Position numbers and translations under genes: made by a program
Part shown: one piece after another, positions 1 through 6,101 of the stretch
Numbering within the stretch: the stretch's first letter is position 1
Layout of the letters: every line of letters starts with the position of its first letter
The notes under the pieces: model-generated
Database searches by the model: none
The model's input: the letters and a program-made list of their open reading frames with translations, nothing else
What the model was told of the DNA's origin: nothing
Assembly (NCBI GenBank): GCA_007125455.1
Contig: SLDE01000261.1
Span: 1-28,064 of the forward strand
DNA from: Ectothiorhodospiraceae bacterium
GTDB taxonomy: Bacteria > Pseudomonadota > Gammaproteobacteria > Thiohalomonadales > Thiohalomonadaceae
Direction of reading: 5' to 3'
DNA length: 28,064 nucleotides

Positions 1-219
1 AAAACCGATGGTGGCGAAGATCACTGCGGTGGAGGACTGCACCCCGGCGGTAATCACCACCCCGGAGAGGATCCCTCGCAGGGTGGTGGCGGTGCCTCGG
101 GCGAGGATCTCGCGCAAGGCATCCCCAGCAGCCACCTTGAGGCCGTCAGTCATCAGGCGCATGCCGATCAGGAAGAGACCGACACCGCCAAGAAAGGTCA
201 TGAACATGGAAAAAGTCAT
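1..219 (-). CDS. Na+/phosphate cotransporter family protein, N-terminal part
   Basis: The visible 73 codons encode a start Met followed by a hydrophobic segment (MTFLGGVGLFLIGMRLMTDG) and then the glycine/threonine-rich stretch ending in TAGVQSSTAVIFATIGF. The QSS motif in the re-entrant repeat is typical of the Na/Pi cotransporter (PF02690, NptA/PhoU-fused) family, which moves inorganic phosphate or related anions with sodium across the inner membrane. The gene runs off the left edge, so the second repeat and any C-terminal PhoU domain cannot be seen. Start at 219 is preferred because it precedes the first membrane segment; ATGs at 207 and 201 are also in frame. There is no convincing ribosome binding site, and a promoter-like -10 lies only about 7 nt upstream. 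Family assignment is fairly sure; the substrate is inferred. Confidence 0.8.
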   Translation of the reverse strand, partial: MTFSMFMTFLGGVGLFLIGMRLMTDGLKVAAGDALREILARGTATTLRGILSGVVITAGVQSSTAVIFATIGF

Positions 220-226
220 GGCAGGG

Positions 227-255
227 ATTGTAGTGGGTATTGGCGGCCGCGCCAA
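227..255 (-). promoter_or_regulatory. Putative promoter of the Na/Pi transporter gene, overlapped by a dyad
   Basis: On the minus strand TTGGCG (250-255) and TACAAT (227-232) are separated by 17 nt. The -10 matches the consensus at five of six positions and the -35 only at TTG. A perfect 7-bp inverted repeat, ATTGGCG-N4-CGCCAAT (239-256), covers the -35 and could be an operator. The predicted transcript would start at or just before the ATG at 219, which would explain the missing ribosome binding site. Confidence 0.35.
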
Positions 256-397
256 TCACTCTGCCGCAGCAGTTCTTGGGCAACAACACCATAACCGAGC
301 GTACATGCCTGTACACCGAAAAAACTTTTTCACCGCTGCAGTAGAATGTTTTTTCGTAACTACTCACTCATCAGGGAATCATTTGTAACCCGTTGTT

Positions 398-469
398 TTG
401 TAGGTCGGCCTTTAGGCCGACAAGCGTCTAGTCATCGTTCACGATGTTGGGCTAAAGCCCAACCTACAA
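398..469. repeat. REP-like inverted pair (BIME-like)
   Basis: Two related palindromic units face each other. Unit 1 (398-423) has the stem TCGGCC/GGCCGA with loop TTTA. Unit 2 (445-469) has the stem GTTGGGC/GCCCAAC around TAAA. Read on the opposite strand, unit 2 matches unit 1 as TTGTAGGT-(C/T)-GG-...-CTTTAG. The outer ends TTGTAGGT and ACCTACAA are exact inverted copies, so the whole 72 bp can also fold as one cruciform with about 20 nt of spacer. This is the layout of REP/BIME elements mobilised by TnpA-REP (RAYT) transposases in gammaproteobacteria. No transposase is in the window. Confidence 0.7.
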
Positions 470-551
470 GCAAAGGGGAGCGAGTAGACACGTTTTTTCT
501 GGTCTTTAACGAATTAGCTGTGGACTGCATAGTGCTCATACTCTGCCGGAC

Positions 552-1346
552 TCAAGCCTGCGCACGCTTCACTTCCTCCGGGTAGGCCATGCAGGCCGCC
601 TGCTCCCTGTCCAGCCAGCCGCCCAGGTGCTCCCAGTCGCACCGGTCCTGGCGGGCGGCCCGGGAAGGTAGCTCGACCACGGCCCGTCCGCTTTCTACGG
701 CGTGCACGTAGTTCTGCGTGTCGCGCAGTACCCCCGCCACGGGTAGGCCGACCTCACCGAGGGCGTGGGTCATGGACTGGTAAGCGCGGGTGCGCCGACG
801 TACCCGATTGGCAACCACCCCCAGCTGCGGCACCACACCCAACTGGCGACCATGGCGCTGCAGCTCGATGATGAAGTTGCGGGCGGCGTGAAGGTCTATC
901 GGTGAGGGCAGCACCGGCACCAGGACCACATCGGCGCTGCGGATCAGGTCCATCAACAACACCCCGCCCACCCCGGCCGGGGCATCGACGATCACCCGCT
1001 CCGTCTCGGGCGGCAGACGCATCTGCCAGCTGCGGGTGGCGCCGCTCGGCGGGGCACGAAACGCTTCCACGCCGTGGATGGGAGGCAGTTGCTCTGCGCG
1101 CCGTCCCAGCCAGTGGCTGGAGGAGCCCTGTGGATCGTAGTCAAACAATGCCACCTGCTCCCCCTTCGAGGCCAGATAACCGCACAGGTTGGTGGCAAGG
1201 GTGGTCTTGCCACTCCCGCCCTTGGAGTTCATCACCAGTATGCGTTGCATCGGGTTGCCAATCCGATTGATGATCTGGAGATCCCGCGGTTCGAAGGCGC
1301 GCCCTGTATAGGTGCGCCGCCAATCCTGTATGTCGTAATGCGTCAT
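552..1346 (-). CDS. ParA/MinD-family ATPase, orphan
   Basis: A 264-residue protein with a deviant Walker A motif KGGSGKTT at residues 42-49, the ParA-type second motif DYDPQGSSSHW shortly after, and a Walker-B-like strand RVIVDAPAGVGG. These mark the SIMIBI-class ParA/MinD ATPases, which dimerise on ATP and position DNA or protein cargo. I chose the ATG at 1346 because AGGGGGAAAGG lies just upstream; the frame stays open to an ATG at 1514, but those 56 codons show no recognisable domain. No ParB, MipZ partner or parS-like repeat cluster is seen nearby, and the neighbours are proB on one side and the REP-like pair on the other. It is therefore unlikely to be the main chromosomal ParA, which usually sits with parB and gidB. 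Its cargo is unknown. Confidence 0.8.
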   Translation of the reverse strand: MTHYDIQDWRRTYTGRAFEPRDLQIINRIGNPMQRILVMNSKGGSGKTTLATNLCGYLASKGEQVALFDYDPQGSSSHWLGRRAEQLPPIHGVEAFRAPPSGATRSWQMRLPPETERVIVDAPAGVGGVLLMDLIRSADVVLVPVLPSPIDLHAARNFIIELQRHGRQLGVVPQLGVVANRVRRRTRAYQSMTHALGEVGLPVAGVLRDTQNYVHAVESGRAVVELPSRAARQDRCDWEHLGGWLDREQAACMAYPEEVKRAQA

Positions 1347-1605
1347 CCTTTCCCCCTTTGATTTGCGAACACCGGCCATTGCCCAGTACCCGCAGACCTT
1401 CTCAATGGGACTGTCGGGCGCGACATCAGCAAGTGATGTGGGTGCACTCCTGCCGAGTACAGGCAGATCGATCCGGCCTTTGGATTTTGTGTTTGTCTGA
1501 CCAGATTTATCCACAGTCCCAGTGTGCCATTACTGGCAGCAAGGGCAAACAAGGATTATTTATAGGGCGGCGACGATAGTTTATAACTATCCGGTAAGGC
1601 AGCTA
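1347..1605. other. proB-parA intergenic region
   Basis: These 259 bases separate the proB stop from the chosen parA-like start. They contain an exact palindrome GATAGTT-TAT-AACTATC at 1575-1591, fifteen bases past the proB stop. They also contain a -10-like TATAAA on the minus strand at about 1560-1565 without a good -35, and one perfect DnaA box TTATCCACA at 1507-1515. The parA frame continues open through 1347-1514, so part of this stretch may be translated. No T-rich terminator is visible. Confidence 0.4.
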
Positions 1606-2748
1606 TCAGGAAGCGGGGGACTGGGGAGTGAGGACCAGATTGTCGCGATGGATCAGCTCAGGCTCGTCGACATAACCCAGCAGGGACTCGATCTCGCCAC
1701 TGGGGTGCCCCATGATACGACGAGTCTCGACACTATTGTAGTTCACCAGACCGCGGGCGACCTCTCGCCCCTGTTCGTCCTGGCAGGCCACCATCTCACC
1801 GCGTCCAAACTGCCCCGAGAGGTCCACCACCCCCACCGGCAGCAGGCTACGCCCGGACTCCCGCAATACCTTTACGGCACCGGCATCCAGTGTGAGGGTG
1901 CCGCGCACCTGCAGGTGACCGGCCAGCCACTGCTTGCGCGCCAGCAGCGGGGCCTGGGCTGGGGTGAACAAGGTGCCGACCTGCTCGGCATCGGCCACCC
2001 GCTGGAGGATCCGGGTTTCGCGTCCACCGACGATGATGGTGGCGGTGCCAGAGCGTGCCGCCAACCGCGCAGCACGCACCTTGGTAAGCATGCCGCCACG
2101 CCCTAGCGCCCCGCCACTGCCACTGGCCATGGCCTCCAGTTGCGGATTGTCCGCCGGGGTTTCGTGGATCAGTTGGGCCTCGGGATGGTGGCGGGGGTCC
2201 TTGTCACACATGCCGGCCTGATCGGTGAGGATCGCCAGCAGATCCGCCTCGATCAGGTTGGCAACCAACGCCGCGAGGGTATCGTTATCACCAAAACGGA
2301 TCTCGTCGGTGACCACGGTGTCGTTTTCGTTCACCACGGGGATCACCCCCAGATTGAGCAGGGTGCGCAGGGTACTACGGGCATTGAGGTAGCGGTGCCG
2401 GTTGGAGAGGTCATCATGGGTGAGCAGTACCTGGGCGGTATGCAGGCCAAAACGCTGAAAACTCGACTCGTAGGTCTGCACCAGGCCCATCTGTCCCACG
2501 GCGGCGGCGGCCTGTTGCTCGTGCAGTGCGTGGGGCCGCACCTGCCAACCGAGGCGGCTCATCCCCTCTGCCACCGCACCGGAGGAGACCAGCACGACCT
2601 CGACCCCCTGCTCGCGCAGGGCGGCGATTTGCTCTACCCAGTCGGCAATCCCTTCACGGTTAAGGCCACGCCCATCGTTGGTCAGCAGGGCGCTGCCGAT
2701 CTTGATAACCCAGCGTTTGCTATGGCGAAGGTCTTGACGTGTGACCAC
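1606..2748 (-). CDS. proB: Glutamate 5-kinase
   Basis: ProB phosphorylates L-glutamate to gamma-glutamyl phosphate, the first and feedback-controlled step of proline synthesis in the cytoplasm. The amino-acid kinase domain begins WVIKIGSALLT near residue 13 and continues with VLVSSGAVAEGM, the substrate loop VVNENDTVVTDEIRFGDND and GRGGMLTK. The last ~110 residues form a PUA domain. At 380 residues it is a little longer than E. coli ProB (367). The GTG at 2748 is preferred: GGAG overlaps the end of obgE at suitable spacing and the obgE stop is only 4 nt upstream. An upstream ATG at 2814 would overlap obgE by about 60 nt. proB is thus translationally coupled to obgE. proA is not in the window, so proline synthesis genes are split here. 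Confidence 0.96.
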   Translation of the reverse strand: MVTRQDLRHSKRWVIKIGSALLTNDGRGLNREGIADWVEQIAALREQGVEVVLVSSGAVAEGMSRLGWQVRPHALHEQQAAAAVGQMGLVQTYESSFQRFGLHTAQVLLTHDDLSNRHRYLNARSTLRTLLNLGVIPVVNENDTVVTDEIRFGDNDTLAALVANLIEADLLAILTDQAGMCDKDPRHHPEAQLIHETPADNPQLEAMASGSGGALGRGGMLTKVRAARLAARSGTATIIVGGRETRILQRVADAEQVGTLFTPAQAPLLARKQWLAGHLQVRGTLTLDAGAVKVLRESGRSLLPVGVVDLSGQFGRGEMVACQDEQGREVARGLVNYNSVETRRIMGHPSGEIESLLGYVDEPELIHRDNLVLTPQSPAS

Positions 2749-2752
2749 GGCG

Positions 2753-3820
2753 TTACTCCGTATCCGGCTCGCTCTTGTCCTGACTGCGGGCGTCTTCACG
2801 CGCCTGCTCGGCACGCGCCTGCTCCAGGTGCTCCATAATGTCCTGCATCACGCGTGCGGTACCATCCTTGGACAGTGCCGCCACACGGTAGACCGGCCCC
2901 TGCCATGCCAGGCGGCGTACAATATCCTCACACAGCGCCTCGCGCTCCTCCGGCGGGATCAGATCCAGTTTATTCAGTACCAACCAACGCTCACGCCCGG
3001 CCAACTCGTCACTGAACTTGGCCAGCTCACGCTCGATCACCCGTACCGACTCCACCGGATCACTGTCGTCAAAGGGGGCGACATCGACCAGATGTAACAG
3101 CAACAGGGTGCGTGAAACGTGTTTAAGGAACTGGATCCCCAGCCCGGCCCCCTCGGCAGCCCCTTCGATAAGGCCGGGGATATCGGCGATAACAAAGCTG
3201 CGATGCGCCTCGATGCTCACCACGCCAAGATTGGGATAGAGGGTTGTAAAGGGATAATCGGCCACCTTCGGGCGTGCAGCGGAAACCGCACGGATCAGGG
3301 TAGACTTACCCGCATTGGGTAGCCCTAGCAGACCCACATCGGCCAAGACCCGCAGCTCCAGATGCAGGTTACGCCCCTCACCGGGGCTGCCAGGGCTGAA
3401 CTGGCGCGGTGCCCGATTGACACTGCTCTTGTAGCGGGTATTGCCCAGGCCGTGGAAGCCGCCCTGGGCGATCTTGATGCGTTGCCCAACACGGGTCAGG
3501 TCGGCAAGTACTTCGCTGGTGTCCTTGTCATACACCACGGTACCCACCGGCAAGTGAATATCCAGATCCGGGGCACTCTTGCCAGTCCGGTTACGCCCCA
3601 TCCCCTGCTCACCGTGCTCGGCACGAAACACGCGGCTATAGCGCAGGTCCACCAGGGTATTCAGGCTTTCATCGGCAACCACATAGACGCTACCACCGTC
3701 CCCGCCATCGCCGCCATCAGGGCCACCGAAGGGAATGTACTTCTCGCGACGAAAGCTGACACAGCCCTTGCCGCCATTACCGGCCTCGATGCGAATATCA
3801 GCTTCATCAACAAATTTCAT
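2753..3820 (-). CDS. obgE: Obg-family GTPase (ObgE/CgtA)
   Basis: Essential GTPase that acts late in 50S ribosomal subunit assembly and in stress control. The glycine-rich Obg fold fills residues 1-158 (GGPDGGDGGDGGSV at 32-45). The G domain follows with G1 GLPNAGKST (166-174), switch I DYPFTTLYPN, G3 DIPG (213-216) and G4 NKLD (283-286). At 355 residues it lacks much of the variable acidic tail of the 390-residue E. coli protein, ending in a short charged tail (EDARSQDKSEPDTE). The start is fixed by the conserved MKFVDEA N-terminus, although the ribosome binding site is weak. It follows rplU-rpmA in the usual order, but a terminator stands between rpmA and obgE. Confidence 0.97.
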   Translation of the reverse strand: MKFVDEADIRIEAGNGGKGCVSFRREKYIPFGGPDGGDGGDGGSVYVVADESLNTLVDLRYSRVFRAEHGEQGMGRNRTGKSAPDLDIHLPVGTVVYDKDTSEVLADLTRVGQRIKIAQGGFHGLGNTRYKSSVNRAPRQFSPGSPGEGRNLHLELRVLADVGLLGLPNAGKSTLIRAVSAARPKVADYPFTTLYPNLGVVSIEAHRSFVIADIPGLIEGAAEGAGLGIQFLKHVSRTLLLLHLVDVAPFDDSDPVESVRVIERELAKFSDELAGRERWLVLNKLDLIPPEEREALCEDIVRRLAWQGPVYRVAALSKDGTARVMQDIMEHLEQARAEQAREDARSQDKSEPDTE

Positions 3821-3909
3821 GGGAGTGCAGTTTCAAGTTGAGAGTTCGAAACGACAAGCGCGAAAGCAGAGCCTGTCTGCAATTCCACCGCCTATCGCCT
3901 AGTTATCTG

Positions 3910-3943
3910 AAAAACAAAAAACCCCGCCATGAGAGACGGGGCC
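3910..3943 (-). terminator. Intrinsic terminator after rplU-rpmA
   Basis: On the minus strand CCCCGTC-TCTCAT-GGCGGGG forms a 7-bp stem with one G-T pair, directly followed by TTTTTTGTTTTT. It starts about 25 nt past the rpmA stop and is a good intrinsic terminator. Some read-through, or a promoter in 3821-3909, would be needed to express obgE-proB; I saw only a weak candidate there. Confidence 0.85.
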
Positions 3944-3966
3944 TTCACAACGCATACACCAAGTGC

Positions 3967-4224
3967 TTACTCGGCGATAACGCTGACGTACTTGCGGTTC
4001 TTCGGCCCCTTGGTCTCAAAGACCAGACGCCCACCGGCCTTGGCATAGAGGGTGTGGTCGTGGCCACAGCCTACATTCAGTCCGGGGTGGAAACGGGTGC
4101 CACGCTGACGAACGATGATGTTACCAGCGTCAACGACTTCGCCGCCATAGCGCTTGACACCAAGACGCTTGGAGATCGAATCGCGACCGTTACGAGTACT
4201 ACCACCTGCCTTCTTATGAGCCAT
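3967..4224 (-). CDS. rpmA: 50S ribosomal protein L27
   Basis: L27 reaches towards the peptidyl transferase centre with its flexible N-terminus. The 85 residues match the family from MAHKKAGGSTRNGRDSISKRLG through GNIIVRQRGTRFHPG to VFETKGPKNRKYVSV. The N-terminus begins directly with the AHKK sequence, with no Firmicutes-type cleavable extension. It lies 22 nt downstream of rplU, the universal pairing, and is followed by an intrinsic terminator. Confidence 0.98.
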   Translation of the reverse strand: MAHKKAGGSTRNGRDSISKRLGVKRYGGEVVDAGNIIVRQRGTRFHPGLNVGCGHDHTLYAKAGGRLVFETKGPKNRKYVSVIAE

Positions 4225-4246
4225 TATTCTCTACCTCTGAAATCTT

Positions 4247-4558
4247 TTAAGCGCTGATGCCGGTGATCTGCAGTTCAGTATAGTACTGACGATGACCCTG
4301 GCGCTTCATGTGATGCTTGCGACGGCGGAACTTGATGATATGAACCTTGTCGTCACGACCATGGCTCTTCACTGTCGCCGTTACCTTGCCACCCTCAACG
4401 AAGGGGCTGCCAATCTTGATGTCGTCACCGCTGGCAACCATCAGCACGTCTGACAGTTCCATATTTGCGCCGACTTCGGCTTCGAGCTTCTCGACCCGCA
4501 GGGTCTGCCCTTCCGCCACACGATACTGTTTGCCACCGGTTTTGATTACCGCGTACAT
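4247..4558 (-). CDS. rplU: 50S ribosomal protein L21
   Basis: L21 binds 23S rRNA on the 50S subunit. The 103-residue protein has the family start MYAVIKTGGKQYRVAEGQ and the C-terminal basic block KFRRRKHHMKRQGHRQYYTELQI. It is the first gene of the rplU-rpmA unit and carries a clear sigma70 promoter upstream (4613-4641). The start codon is preceded by TTGGAGAGCGGCA, a good ribosome binding site. Confidence 0.98.
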   Translation of the reverse strand: MYAVIKTGGKQYRVAEGQTLRVEKLEAEVGANMELSDVLMVASGDDIKIGSPFVEGGKVTATVKSHGRDDKVHIIKFRRRKHHMKRQGHRQYYTELQITGISA

Positions 4559-4585
4559 TGCCGCTCTCCAAAAAACTTGAAATTC

Positions 4586-4641
4586 TGTTGTTACAACAAC
4601 GAAAGACCGGCAATTCTAGCGCCCCGAAGGCGGCAGGTCAA
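4586..4641 (-). promoter_or_regulatory. rplU promoter and leader hairpin
   Basis: On the minus strand TTGACC (4636-4641) and TAGAAT (4613-4618) are spaced by exactly 17 nt, each matching consensus at five of six positions. Transcription should start near 4606. The short leader contains a small perfect hairpin TGTTG-TAA-CAACA (4586-4598), which might be a binding site in the L21 leader. The promoter is strong by sequence, as expected for a ribosomal protein unit. Confidence 0.75.
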
Positions 4642-4742
4642 ACACCATGAGTGGATTATTTTACCCGATCTGCCCCGACAGCACCGCTCAGCCCCCTTTT
4701 GCCGTGCAAACCTGGCGCCCGGGCCCGGTTTACGCGGCGCGC

Positions 4743-4771
4743 TTGACAGCGCGGGCCGCACTACCTAGCAT
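4743..4771 (+). promoter_or_regulatory. ispB promoter
   Basis: A perfect TTGACA (4743-4748) lies 17 nt upstream of TAGCAT (4766-4771, four of six). The predicted transcription start near 4778 gives a leader of about 25 nt before the ispB ATG. It is divergent from, and does not overlap, the rplU promoter about 100 bp away. Confidence 0.7.
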
Positions 4772-4803
4772 TTCGACTCTTTGCCGGCACAGACTGAGAC
4801 CAC

Positions 4804-5772
4804 ATGCAAATACAGGACGTCTACACCCTCCTTGCCGCTGACCGCGAGGCCGTGGATGCACGGATCCGCCAGCGGCTCCACTCCGAAGTGGTGTTAATCA
4901 ACCAGATCGGCCACTACATCATCAATAGTGGTGGCAAGCGTCTGCGTCCGATCCTGCTGCTGCTAAGCGCGCGCGCACTCGGTTATGAGGGAGAGGATCA
5001 CCATGAACTGGCGGCCGTGGTCGAGTTTATCCACACCGCCACCCTGCTGCACGACGACGTGGTAGACGGCTCGGAGCTGCGCCGCGGCAAGGAAACCGCC
5101 AATAACGTCTGGGGCAACGAGGCCAGCGTGCTGGTGGGGGACTTCCTCTACTCACGCGCCTTCCAGATGATGGTTGGGGTCAATAACATGCAGGTGATGG
5201 CGATCCTCTCCGAAGCCACCAATACCATCGCCGAAGGCGAGGTCATGCAATTGCTCAACGTCCACAACGCCGATCTCGACGAGGCCGGTTACCTGACGGT
5301 GATCCGCAGCAAGACCGCCAAGCTGTTCGAATCCGCCGCCCAACTGGGCGCGGTGCTGGCGGGTAGCGATCAGGCGACGCAACAGGCCCTGGCCGCCTAC
5401 GGTATGCACCTGGGGGTTGCCTTCCAGTTGGTGGACGACGCCCTGGACTACTCCGCCTCCAGCGAGGAGTTGGGCAAAAACATCGGCGACGACCTGGCCG
5501 AAGGCAAGCCCACCCTGCCGCTGATCTATGTGATCAACCACGGCAACGCCGAACAAGCGAGCCTGGTGCGCGAGGCCCTGGAACAGGGTGGCCGTGAGCG
5601 CATCGAAGAGATCGGCAAAGCGATTGAATCCGTTGGTGCAATCGAGTACACTTCGCGCGCTGCGCAGGCAGAGGTCGACAAGGCTATCGCTGCACTGGCC
5701 ACACTGCCGGACTCGCCCTACAAGGAAGCCATGGTCAGCGTCGCCAAATTCGCCGTACAACGCAGTCACTGA
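4804..5772 (+). CDS. ispB: Octaprenyl diphosphate synthase
   Basis: All-trans polyprenyl diphosphate synthase that adds isopentenyl units to farnesyl diphosphate to make the ubiquinone/menaquinone side chain. The first aspartate-rich motif DDVVD is at residues 84-88 within FIHTATLLHDDVVDGS. The second, DDALD, is at 211-215 within FQLVDDALDYS. GGKRLRP (residues 43-49) binds pyrophosphate. Length 322 equals the E. coli enzyme within a residue. The start is supported by the promoter and the family N-terminus (MQIQDVYTLLAADREAV). It is divergent from rplU as in many gammaproteobacteria, and tRNA-Pro follows 47 nt downstream, possibly on the same transcript. The exact chain length (C40 or other) cannot be read from sequence. 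Confidence 0.94.
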   Translation: MQIQDVYTLLAADREAVDARIRQRLHSEVVLINQIGHYIINSGGKRLRPILLLLSARALGYEGEDHHELAAVVEFIHTATLLHDDVVDGSELRRGKETANNVWGNEASVLVGDFLYSRAFQMMVGVNNMQVMAILSEATNTIAEGEVMQLLNVHNADLDEAGYLTVIRSKTAKLFESAAQLGAVLAGSDQATQQALAAYGMHLGVAFQLVDDALDYSASSEELGKNIGDDLAEGKPTLPLIYVINHGNAEQASLVREALEQGGRERIEEIGKAIESVGAIEYTSRAAQAEVDKAIAALATLPDSPYKEAMVSVAKFAVQRSH

Positions 5773-5819
5773 ATCAAGGCCTGTGGGTTCCCGGCCCACG
5801 ACACCGGCCACCACACCAT

Positions 5820-5896
5820 CGGGGTGTAGCTCAGCCTGGTAGAGCACTGTCTTCGGGAGGCAGGGGCCGGAGGTTCGAATCCTCTCACCCCGACCA
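5820..5896 (+). tRNA. tRNA-Pro(CGG)
   Basis: A full cloverleaf of 77 nt can be drawn. The acceptor CGGGGTG pairs with CACCCCG, the D-arm is GCTC/GAGC, the anticodon stem is CTGTC/GGCAG with loop TTCGGGA, and the T-arm is GGAGG-TTCGAAT-CCTCT. The discriminator A and an encoded CCA (5894-5896) follow. The anticodon at positions 34-36 is CGG, reading CCG proline codons, as in E. coli proK. Its 3' end from the T-loop onwards recurs at 5983-6040. Confidence 0.97.
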
Positions 5897-5933
5897 AACA
5901 TCCTCCTTCGGAATAAAGCCCGGTGCCCCTCGT
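5875..5933 (+). repeat. Direct repeat, copy 1 (tRNA-Pro 3' end plus flank)
   Basis: The repeat begins at the T-loop of tRNA-Pro (TCGAATCC), runs through the encoded CCA and continues about 37 nt into the downstream flank, ending at CCCCTCGT. It is repeated at 5983-6040 with a start-to-start distance of 108 nt and only about three differences. Confidence 0.85.
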
Positions 5934-5982
5934 TAGCACGGAGGTTGACCTGCGGCGTCCCGTTTCGCTCCCGGCGAAACGG

Positions 5983-6040
5983 TCGAATCCTCTCACCCCG
6001 ACCAAACATCCTCCTGGGAATAAAGCCCGGCGCCCCTCGT
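5983..6040 (+). repeat. Direct repeat, copy 2 (partial tRNA-Pro 3' end plus flank)
   Basis: This copy repeats the T-loop to CCA of tRNA-Pro and the next 36 nt. It differs from copy 1 by TC to G near the middle (one substitution and one missing base) and one T to C. It cannot make a tRNA, because no anticodon or D-arm lies upstream. A perfect 9-bp hairpin, CCGTTTCGC-TCCCG-GCGAAACGG (5960-5982), abuts its left edge. GGAGGTT, the 5' half of the T-arm, occurs at 5940-5946. Confidence 0.85.
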
Positions 6041-6101
6041 ACCTTTTCCTTCCTTACCCCTGCAGCGATAACAAAACGCATGCATGGGGCGAGTAGATGC
6101 T

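Larger units (their letters stand above)
220..551. other. Intergenic region without a gene
   Basis: No credible coding frame is present in these 332 bases; the short frames have no recognisable protein and no ribosome binding sites. The region holds the putative Na/Pi transporter promoter and dyad near its left end and the REP-like inverted pair at 398-469. It is AT-richer than the flanking genes between about 320 and 400. It lies downstream of the parA-like gene and upstream of the transporter, both on the minus strand. Confidence 0.6.

Noticed and set aside
2140..2838. Plus-strand open frame of 232 codons opposite proB
   Set aside because: Shadow of proB codon periodicity; no promoter or recognisable domain.
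5940..6000. Second functional tRNA gene
   Set aside because: Only the T-loop, acceptor 3' half and CCA are repeated; no anticodon arm or D-arm precedes them.
5152..6081. Long minus-strand open frame (309 codons) opposite ispB and tRNA-Pro
   Set aside because: It is the mirror of the ispB coding sequence and runs through a tRNA; its protein has no recognisable motif.
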